From: Bryobacterales bacterium
GTDB taxonomy: Bacteria > Acidobacteriota > Terriglobia > Bryobacterales > Bryobacteraceae
NCBI GenBank assembly: GCA_003132865.1
Contig: PKYZ01000775.1
Span: 1-13,159, forward strand
Direction of reading: 5' to 3'
DNA: 13,159 nt
The notes beneath the pieces were generated by a model that was not told the origin of the DNA, made no database searches, and saw nothing but the letters and a program-made list of their open reading frames with translations. Of the stretch, positions 8,438 to 13,159 are shown piece by piece (position 1 is the first letter of the stretch; each line of letters opens with the position of its first letter). A program made the translations under genes and the position numbers.

Positions 8438-8468
8438 CGCCGGACTGGTACGACGGGCCCGTCCGGCG
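8438..8468. repeat. Inverted repeat, 8-base arms, 15-base loop
   Basis: CGCCGGAC at 8438-8445 pairs perfectly with GTCCGGCG at 8461-8468. It is not followed by a T-run, so it is not a standard terminator on either strand. Confidence 0.4.
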
Positions 8469-8623
8469 GCGTCCCGGCGCGACGTGGGCCAAATGGGCGC
8501 GAAGGGTGGCCATTTCTGGTTATCCCGGCAGGCGGTCACTTGTCCCTTTCCTGTGGAAGCTCGCATTATTCTCGAACATATAAGCCCCTAATCTAATAAC
8601 CGTCGCGCCGCCCCGGCGTCTAA

Positions 8624-9184
8624 ATGAAGGTGCTGCAAGATCTTCGGTTCTTCTTCCGCGAGGTCCGCAAGAAGCCCGGCCTCGCTCTCACTGCCATCAT
8701 TTCGCTCGCGCTGGGCATCGGCGCCACGACCGCCGTGTTCAGCGTAATCTACGGCCTGTTGGCAAACCCCTTTCCCTACAAGGGCGCCGACCGCATGATC
8801 CACCTCACGGTGGTAAACGAAAGCGGCGACGACTGGTGGATTGGGGTCACTGGGCCGCAACTTAAATTGCTGCGGCAAGCCAAGTGTATCGAGAGCGTGG
8901 CCGCGAGCTGGGAGACCTGGAATCTGACGACCACGGACGAAGACCTGCCCCAGGATGTGCCGTCCGTTCAACTCACCGGTAACGCGGGCACTCATTTCGG
9001 GGTACCGGCCCTTCTGGGCCGCACTTTGATCCCGTCGGACGATCCAGAGGGACGCGACCCTGAGCCGGTTGTCGTCCTCAGTTACCTGTTTTGGCAACGG
9101 CATTTCAACTCGGACCGTTCCGTCGTCGGGCGCAGGCTCCAGCTTGTGCACAAGAACTACACCATTGTCGGCGTCCTGTGCCCA
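8624..9184 (+). pseudogene. Truncated ADOP-type permease gene (N-terminal 185 residues)
   Basis: The frame from ATG 8624 begins like a normal ADOP protein: MKVLQDLRFF, first helix at about 18-44 with LSIALGIG-type motif (here ISLALGIGATTAVF), then the start of the first MacB_PCD periplasmic domain (LLGRTLIPSDDP, VVVLSYLFWQRHF, and YTIVGVL around residue 185). From about 9180 the translation loses all similarity and becomes a shadow of a minus-strand fragment. The remaining more than 600 residues, including every other helix, are missing from the window. The gene cannot make a working permease. No ribosome binding site is visible before ATG 8624. Similarity to the intact copy at 4131 is at family level, not a recent duplication. 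Confidence 0.85.
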
Positions 9185-9340
9185 AGGTCCGGCGCACCTG
9201 TAGCATCTGCCGCCCAGCGTCGATGCTGGCTAGTAGGCCCTGCTCCCGTAGGCGCTGGCGAAGCGTCTGCTCGCTCACCGACAGCCGTGCGGTCCCCGCT
9301 ACGGTCCGCGCCACTTCATAGCTGGCCGTCGATTGCGTAT
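9185..9340 (-). pseudogene. Internal fragment of an unassigned protein, possibly from a mobile element
   Basis: On the minus strand, the frame after a TAG near 9353 reads about 50 residues of protein-like sequence containing SVSEQTLRQRLREQGLLAS and then GRQMLQVRRT. Its composition resembles a helix-turn-helix-like C-terminal segment seen in proteins of integrated elements, but I cannot assign a family securely. It has no start or stop of its own and is bounded on the left by the broken permease and on the right by GloVer repeats. Confidence 0.4.
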
Positions 9341-9341
9341 C

Positions 9342-9740
9342 GGTTTGATGACGCTATACAGCTTCTGCTCCCAAAGCAGGTGCACGGACGGCGCAAACCC
9401 CGCCCAGGCGGGGCTAATCCAGGCCACCAACGGGGACTTCTACGGGACAACGGATGGCGGCGGGGCATACGGCAGCTATGGCACGGTCTTCAAAATCACC
9501 CCGGGCGGCAATCTGACGACGCTACACCGATTCTGCTCCCAAAGCGCGTGGCCTGACGGCGGACTCCCCAACGGCCTCGTCCAGGCCACTAACGGGGACT
9601 TCTACGGGACAACGCTTGTTGGCGGGAACAGCAACTCCGGTGGGACGGTCTTCAAAATCACCCCGAGTGGCACGCTGACGACGCTATACAGTTTCCGCTC
9701 CCGAAGTGGGTGCACGGACGGCTTCGGCCCAGCAGCGGCG
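9342..9740 (+). pseudogene. Fragment of a GloVer (TIGR03803) tandem-repeat protein
   Basis: The plus frame contains two full units and part of a third of a roughly 54-56 residue repeat: LTTLYSFCSQSRCTDG, then GLIQATNGDFYGTT, then GGAYGSYGTVFKITPGGN, and again with small changes. At DNA level the units repeat every 162-168 bases (ACGCTA at 9351, 9519 and 9681). This is the tandem repeat of large exported proteins named choice-of-anchor GloVer, common in acidobacteria, verrucomicrobia and Gloeobacter, probably beta-propeller-like and surface associated. There is no signal peptide, start or C-terminal anchor here. After TDGFGPAA the frame stays open to 9920 but the similarity ends, so this is an internal scrap. 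Confidence 0.8.
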
Positions 9741-9957
9741 CTCGTCATCGAAATCCTCGCCGGCCAACTGGCCGGCGTCAGCAGTACCCAAGGGCCGTCT
9801 GTTTTGATTGTGCAGCACCGGGCCTGCTTCTGTCGGCTGGGGTGTGCCGCGGCGATGCTGTCAGTCCGCAGCCAGAACCAGCGCGACCTACCGCGCCTCA
9901 ACACGGGCGCGATCACCTAGTAGGGCCGCTGGAGCAGCGGTGGTCGAGCCGTGCGGG
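9741..9957. other. Unassigned junction DNA between gene fragments
   Basis: Both strands have open frames (plus to 9920, minus 9602-9916) but neither shows a known motif, start or ribosome binding site. It probably is another unrecognised gene scrap. Confidence 0.3.
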
Positions 9958-10038
9958 GAGGCCAAGATGACTCCCCAGCAGATTGCAGAAGCCCAGCGCC
10001 TAGCTCGGGGATGGAAGCCCAAACCGAATTGGCGGTAG
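9958..10038 (+). pseudogene. Last 27 codons of a Sel1/TPR-repeat-like protein
   Basis: The frame ends EAKMTPQQIAEAQRLARG then WKPKPNWR and a TAG stop. This matches the usual C-terminal tail of Sel1/TPR-type repeat proteins in this group, where MTPEQIAEAQRLAREW caps the last repeat. Upstream of 9958 in the same frame nothing repeat-like is found, so only the 3' end is present. Confidence 0.55.
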
Positions 10039-10331
10039 GATAGGGGACGGAGCAAACTTTCATAGTCATTTCACAGTGGATGGAGAGGTGAAGAGAAACG
10101 ATTCTGGTTTGAATCAAGCGCGTTGGATGCTTGCCGGTCCTTTACTTCGAGTTTGGATGCAGGAACTCCGCGACAACTTGCTCATTCACGCGAGGGTAAG
10201 AATCAGACCGGTAGTGTATTCGTTGCTGCGACGCTATCGGGCCGCCGGTTGAGGAACTGGCCTCGGCGCCTCCCCGGATCATCGTGGTTCTGTGCGTCCG
10301 GTGGTATTTGAGCCATCGGCTGTCGGAGCCC
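10039..10331. other. Stretch of about 290 bases with no convincing gene
   Basis: A 54-codon frame starting at GTG 10088 and ending at 10252 is present (it contains MQELRDNLLIHARVRIRP). It has GGAG only two bases before the GTG and no known relatives that I recognise. Nothing else stands out. Confidence 0.3.
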
Positions 10332-10365
10332 CCAAAAACGGGTTACAGACCGGAATCTGTAACCC
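10332..10365 (-). terminator. Intrinsic terminator of the ice-binding-like gene
   Basis: GGGTTACAGA (10340-10349) and TCTGTAACCC (10356-10365) form a perfect 10-base stem with a 6-base loop. Read on the minus strand, the stem is followed almost at once by TTTTT (10334-10338). It begins 56 bases after the stop of the gene at 10421, the right place and orientation for a Rho-independent terminator. Confidence 0.8.
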
Positions 10366-10531
10366 CTTGATATTACCTGTGTGGGTGGGCGGCAAATCCA
10401 CATGAGAAGCATGCGTCCCCTTACCGGGCGGGCTGTGTAACTGAATTCTCTTGAAGAGTGACCGCAGTCTGTGCTAACAGTCTGCCGTTTGCCGATGCGC
10501 TCGTCTTCATGGCGATCCTTGTTTTAGCCAG
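10341..10531. repeat. Direct repeat copy A (3' end of the ice-binding-like gene plus terminator stem)
   Basis: These 191 bases match 11635-11824 in the same orientation, with roughly four bases in five identical by eye and a few small indels. The repeat covers the last 37 codons or so of the gene, its stop and the downstream stem. Confidence 0.85.
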
Positions 10532-11608
10532 CATTACTCCCTCAAAGTGCGCAGTCGTTCCAATGGCCACGGCACCGGAAATCTGCCAGAAGATGTTCTT
10601 GGGCAGTGCGCCTCCTTTAAGGGTCACCCTCGTAGCGTTGGCCTGAGTAAGAGTTCCCGCTACTTGGAATATCCAGACATCGTTTGGGCCACCTGAGAGC
10701 GTGACATCCGTTGATATTAAAACACGGGTATTCCATTTGTAGAGGCCGGGAACGAGGGTTAACCCGCCAATCAGTCCGCCTCCCAAGTCGATAAAATCGG
10801 GCAACATTCGTCCGGCGGCATCGGTGTACGCTATTTCCATGTCGCCTACAGCCTTTGTGAGTAAGGCGGGCGCAGTCACTCTGCATGGAAGAGGACCCGC
10901 CGCATTATCGGAGTAAATTCTCCCTGTCATCATTTCTGCGCACGTCAGATGGATAGCAGCCCCGGTGATTGGGCTAGCTCCAATATCTCCATTGATAGCA
11001 GATGGAAAAACGTCTGTGATTCCCGATTTGGTCAAAATCGCGAAAATACCTGCTTCTCCAAGGGGCACTGGCGTCTGTCCCGTAAACGCGACGGCGTTGG
11101 TCGTAAAACTCCATGCAATGGGATTGGCCATTGCAACTCCACCTGCGTTCTTCGCCGCCGTCGTAACCGTAGCGGTATAGCTGGTATTCGGGTTGAGAGC
11201 GGACGAGGTTGGCGTAAATGTTGCCACGGTGTTTACGGCATTCATGACGACGGTACCGGGTACGTTGTTTCCGGTTGTCTCCTTGACCGTGAACGTGAGT
11301 ACATTTCCCGCCGAGGACGAGTTCACCGTTGCCGAATCCATCGGCTGGCTGAAGGTTGCGGTCGCTGCTGTGCCAGTTACAACGTTATCACTGGTATTTG
11401 TGCTGGTCGGTACGGTCGTGGCCAAGTTACTTGGGCTTGACGAAATCACTGTGGGTTCTAAAGCTGCGCCGGCAAGAGTGCCGGGAGCAACGGTAACACC
11501 GGGGTCAACGGCAGCAAAGACCCTTCCGATTCCGCCACCTGCAAGCAAAGCGGCGAATAGTAACGCCATGAACATCGGCGGTTTGTATGAGCTTTCGAAT
11601 ATGGTCAC
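10421..11608 (-). CDS. Secreted ice-binding-like protein: Ig-like domain plus DUF3494 domain
   Basis: This is a 395-residue exported protein starting at GTG 11608, supported by GAGGG 7 bases upstream (minus-strand reading). The frame is open further upstream to ATG 11812, but that part is a paralogue's 3' end. Residues 1-33 form a signal peptide (hydrophobic core MFMALLFAALLAGGG, cleavage near VFA). Residues 52-178 are a bacterial Ig-like (SbsA/Big_5) domain: TVISSSPSN, ATFSQPMDS, NPNTSYTATVTT, WSFTTNA. Residues 181-390 are a DUF3494 domain: VPLGEAGIFAILTKSGI, INGDIGASPITG, DLGGGLIGGLTLVPGLYKW, NDVWIFQVAGTL, KNIFWQISGAVAIGTTAHF, GVMLAKTRI, GRLLAQTAVTLQ. DUF3494 forms a beta-solenoid; characterised members bind ice, while others act as adhesins, so ice binding here is inferred. 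An intrinsic terminator follows the stop. Confidence 0.9.
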   Translation of the reverse strand: MTIFESSYKPPMFMALLFAALLAGGGIGRVFAAVDPGVTVAPGTLAGAALEPTVISSSPSNLATTVPTSTNTSDNVVTGTAATATFSQPMDSATVNSSSAGNVLTFTVKETTGNNVPGTVVMNAVNTVATFTPTSSALNPNTSYTATVTTAAKNAGGVAMANPIAWSFTTNAVAFTGQTPVPLGEAGIFAILTKSGITDVFPSAINGDIGASPITGAAIHLTCAEMMTGRIYSDNAAGPLPCRVTAPALLTKAVGDMEIAYTDAAGRMLPDFIDLGGGLIGGLTLVPGLYKWNTRVLISTDVTLSGGPNDVWIFQVAGTLTQANATRVTLKGGALPKNIFWQISGAVAIGTTAHFEGVMLAKTRIAMKTSASANGRLLAQTAVTLQENSVTQPAR

Positions 11609-11615
11609 TTTCTTT

Positions 11616-11620
11616 CCCTC
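11616..11620 (-). promoter_or_regulatory. Ribosome binding site deciding the GTG start of the ice-binding-like gene
   Basis: On the minus strand GAGGG is followed by seven bases and GTG at 11608. The signal peptide starts right after, which rules out the longer in-frame ATG at 11812. Confidence 0.65.
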
Positions 11621-11634
11621 TTTCCAATATAGAA

Positions 11635-11824
11635 GGTTACAGACCGAAATCTGCAACCCTTTGATATTACCTGTTTGGGTGGGCCGTAAATCCACATGAG
11701 AAGCATGCATCCTTACTGGGCGGGCTGGGTAACCGCATTCCATCTGAAGAGTGACCGCGGTCTGCGCCAACAGTCTGCCGTTCACCGATGCTCCAGTGTT
11801 CACGGCGATCATGGTTTTTGCCAG
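11635..11824 (-). pseudogene. 3' remnant of a second DUF3494 (ice-binding-like) gene, direct repeat copy B
   Basis: Minus-strand translation gives VLAKTMIAVNTGASVNGRLL and AQTAVTLQ, clearly the end of a DUF3494 domain, matching residues near the end of the intact protein downstream. One extra base just after the last Q (compared with copy A) shifts the frame, so the ancestral ending VTQPAQ-stop is read in another frame and the open frame runs on into the next gene. The copy includes the terminator stem (11635-11643 with 11650-11658, one mismatch) but lacks the T-run. Everything upstream of the last 30 or so codons is gone. Confidence 0.8.
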
Positions 11825-11883
11825 TACTCGCTGACAGGCTGGAAATCAAGGGCCCACCCTGAAGAGCAAATGTGGCACTCCGT

Positions 11884-12066
11884 TCACGCGCCCTGCGCCC
11901 GGAACGTAAGGCTCCCCAACTTCCCCCCCGTCCCATTTGGTCGGAATTGCACCCTTAGCGCTTCCATCCTGCTTTGAATCGCTACAATCAGGGCTGTCTT
12001 ATACGGCGAGTTCGGCATCCGTTCGACCACCGCCATTCTGTACCGCAGGAAAGCCTCTTCGGTCAT
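11884..12066 (-). CDS. Small hypothetical protein, 60 residues
   Basis: ATG 12066 has a GGAG site five bases upstream (GGAGCGGAT then ATG). The first 38 residues (MTEEAFLRYRMAVVERMPNS followed by a helix to RMEALR) are charged, helical and protein-like, and have the look of a conserved acidobacterial small protein. The last 22 residues are glycine-rich and less convincing, so the 3' end may be altered. No cysteines, signal peptide or membrane segment. I do not recognise a functional family. Confidence 0.5.
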   Translation of the reverse strand: MTEEAFLRYRMAVVERMPNSPYKTALIVAIQSRMEALRVQFRPNGTGGKLGSLTFRAQGA

Positions 12067-12237
12067 ATCCGCTCCGCGCCATCATTAGAAGAGTGATTTG
12101 AACCACACGCAACGTTACAAGGCCGTTGCCAAGTTGCCGCAACCGCAGAGAGGGCGACCCAGGGACCCACCTGTGTGCGGCCCCCTCCTCCGAGACAAAC
12201 CGCGCAAAGGTGCGTCATTCTGGGGCCGCAGTATGAA

Positions 12238-12648
12238 TCATAGAGCCAGATAGGCACCGCCACAAGCACCCTCAGTACTGCTTGGGTACTGGAACCGCTG
12301 ACCCATTGCAGCCATTAATCGCCCATTTTTCGACCGGACCTGCTCTAAGAATCCCGTATGCCATTCCCAATGCCGCAGCCGAGCCAAGTCCACGGACCCG
12401 TCGCACCGCAGCGGCGGTAGCGCCATCTCGGCCGGAGTTGCCGCCCAGGCCTCGACAGCGCTGGTCTGGTTGCCGTCCCCGGCGATCAGGTAGTTGCGGC
12501 TGTCGATCTGGGCGTGGCCTTCGAACGGAATTCGCAGGGCGCCGATTTGCCGGATCAAGTCCGCGGCCACCGGTCCGTTTGGCGCGTGGAGGGAGATGTT
12601 GATTGCGCGCCCGATGGGCGTCCGGCCCTGGGTTTTCTGGTGATCGCT
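12238..12648 (-). pseudogene. 3' fragment of an unidentified gene, about 136 codons
   Basis: The minus frame from the junction at about 12648 to the stop at 12238 reads as a coherent globular protein: [77 protein letters not shown]. The first potential start inside it (GTG 12570) has no ribosome binding site, and protein-like sequence continues upstream of it to the kinase junction. It is therefore probably the C-terminal part of a larger protein. I do not recognise the family. It does not continue the kinase frame next to it. Confidence 0.5.
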
Positions 12649-12650
12649 AA

Positions 12651-12803
12651 CACCAGCAATTCGTAGAGAATGACACCGAGCGAGTAGACATCGGTGCGCG
12701 TGTCGATATCCTCACCCGACGAATTGGCCTGCTCCGGGCTCATGTACTCCGGAGTCCCGACCAGCGCACCTGCGCGCGTGAACATCGTATCCGCGGTCAG
12801 CCC
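12651..12803 (-). pseudogene. Fragment of a Hanks-type Ser/Thr protein kinase gene
   Basis: The minus frame reads [20 protein letters not shown] then SPEQANSS and [19 protein letters not shown]. These are the activation segment with the [10 protein letters not shown] (APE-equivalent) motif and the D-x-Y-S-L-G helix F of PknB-like kinases. The catalytic loop (HRD), DFG, N-lobe and everything after helix F are absent. A TGA stands in frame just upstream (12810-12812), and downstream the frame runs into unrelated sequence ([10 protein letters not shown]). About 51 codons survive. Confidence 0.85.
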
Positions 12804-12809
12804 CGCGAA

Positions 12810-13142
12810 TCAGCTCTCGAAGCCGGACTGGTGAAGAAATTCGGGTTGTGCCTCCAGTGCCAAAAGGAAAAATTCCTGATTTCCACGCACTGAAGGAGGC
12901 GGGACAACCGTATAGCAACTGCGGGGTCCACTCGGTGGTGTGGATCTTCGCGTGCGTGCCGCGCTCCAGCACGCACAATCCACGCTGTTAACCAAGTGCC
13001 TGTGCGGAAGAGACAAACGGAGAACCAGAGCCGTCCGGCTCCACGTTTGCGCCCCAAAGGCAACAGCCCGGCCGCCGTTGCTCGGGTCTCGCCATGCGCA
13101 AAAAGCCTCTATTGTGGCCATTTTCCGCGCTTTTCGGGGGCC
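12810..13142. other. Stretch of about 330 bases with no convincing gene
   Basis: Several minus frames are open (for example 12810-13121) but show no known motif, no kinase N-lobe sequence and no ribosome binding site. One TGTTAACC octamer lies at 12986-12993. Confidence 0.35.
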
Positions 13143-13159
13143 TGTTAACCGGGTTAACA
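13143..13159. repeat. Perfect 17-base palindrome at the window edge
   Basis: TGTTAACC and GGTTAACA flank a single central G (13151). It ends exactly at the window edge, so any longer structure cannot be seen. It could be an operator-like dimer site or part of an insertion-sequence end. Confidence 0.5.

Larger units (their letters stand above)
8024..8623. other. Non-coding stretch of about 600 bases with short repeats and a GC-rich inverted repeat
   Basis: No supported gene is seen. It holds two direct copies of TGTTAACC (8069-8076 and 8086-8093), and an inverted repeat CGCCGGAC/GTCCGGCG (8438-8445 and 8461-8468, 15-base loop) with no T-run after it. The last 80 bases before the truncated permease gene are AT-richer and could carry its promoter. 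The minus frame 8279-8566 is open but lacks a ribosome binding site and any known motif. Confidence 0.35.

Noticed and set aside
8279..8566. 95-codon minus-strand frame before the truncated permease
   Set aside because: It lies in repeat-like GC-rich DNA, is rich in Arg, Pro and Trp, and has no start signal or known domain.
9342..9740. GloVer DNA repeats considered as a CRISPR or satellite array
   Set aside because: The 162-168 base period is a whole number of codons and the units translate to a known protein repeat, so this is coding repetition.
10088..10252. 54-codon plus frame starting with GTG
   Set aside because: The possible GGAG site is only two bases from the start codon and the translation matches nothing I know, so it is probably chance.
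11609..11812. N-terminal extension of the ice-binding-like protein to ATG 11812
   Set aside because: The extension is the frameshifted 3' end of a paralogue, and a good ribosome binding site plus signal peptide place the start at GTG 11608.

Overview
The window looks like a piece of a large, repeat-rich acidobacterial chromosome, most like Solibacter/Bryobacterales. The clues are an 841-residue permease of the acidobacterial duplicated orphan permease (ADOP) type, a second truncated ADOP gene, tandem repeats of the GloVer (TIGR03803) type, high GC, wide gene spacing and many gene remnants. This assignment rests on recognising families by eye; no database search was possible. No rRNA, tRNA, CRISPR array or complete insertion sequence was seen.

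Left part (1-4130): the window opens in the last 57 codons of an FAD-linked sugar/alditol oxidase of the ALO type. A small CxxC protein follows; its best start and ribosome binding site lie one frame away from its body, suggesting a frameshift. Next is an exported alpha/beta hydrolase with a TTG start, then about 560 bases with no convincing gene, a minus-strand single-domain catalase-related peroxidase, and about 610 bases with no convincing gene.

Centre (4131-9185): an intact ADOP permease, then a protein with a DisA/DAC-like C-terminal domain (putative sensor, DACNV type) whose nucleotide-cyclase motif reads RHL instead of RHR. After about 600 bases of non-coding DNA a second ADOP gene begins and is cut off after about 185 codons.

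Right part (9185-13159) is a mosaic of broken genes: a minus-strand scrap of an unassigned protein, two to three GloVer repeats without a gene start or end, and the last 27 codons of a Sel1/TPR-like protein. A complete minus-strand secreted protein follows (signal peptide, Ig-like domain, DUF3494 ice-binding-like domain) with a good intrinsic terminator. Immediately upstream of it is a second, degraded copy of its own 3' end including the terminator stem. Beyond lie a 60-codon hypothetical gene, a 3' gene fragment of unknown family abutting a Ser/Thr kinase fragment, and a perfect 17-base palindrome at the window edge.

The genes do not form one pathway. They are separately spaced and mostly point to cell-envelope, secretion and stress functions. 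The most informative signals are the DAC-like sensor protein, the duplicated ice-binding 3' end, and the sharp junctions between unrelated gene fragments.
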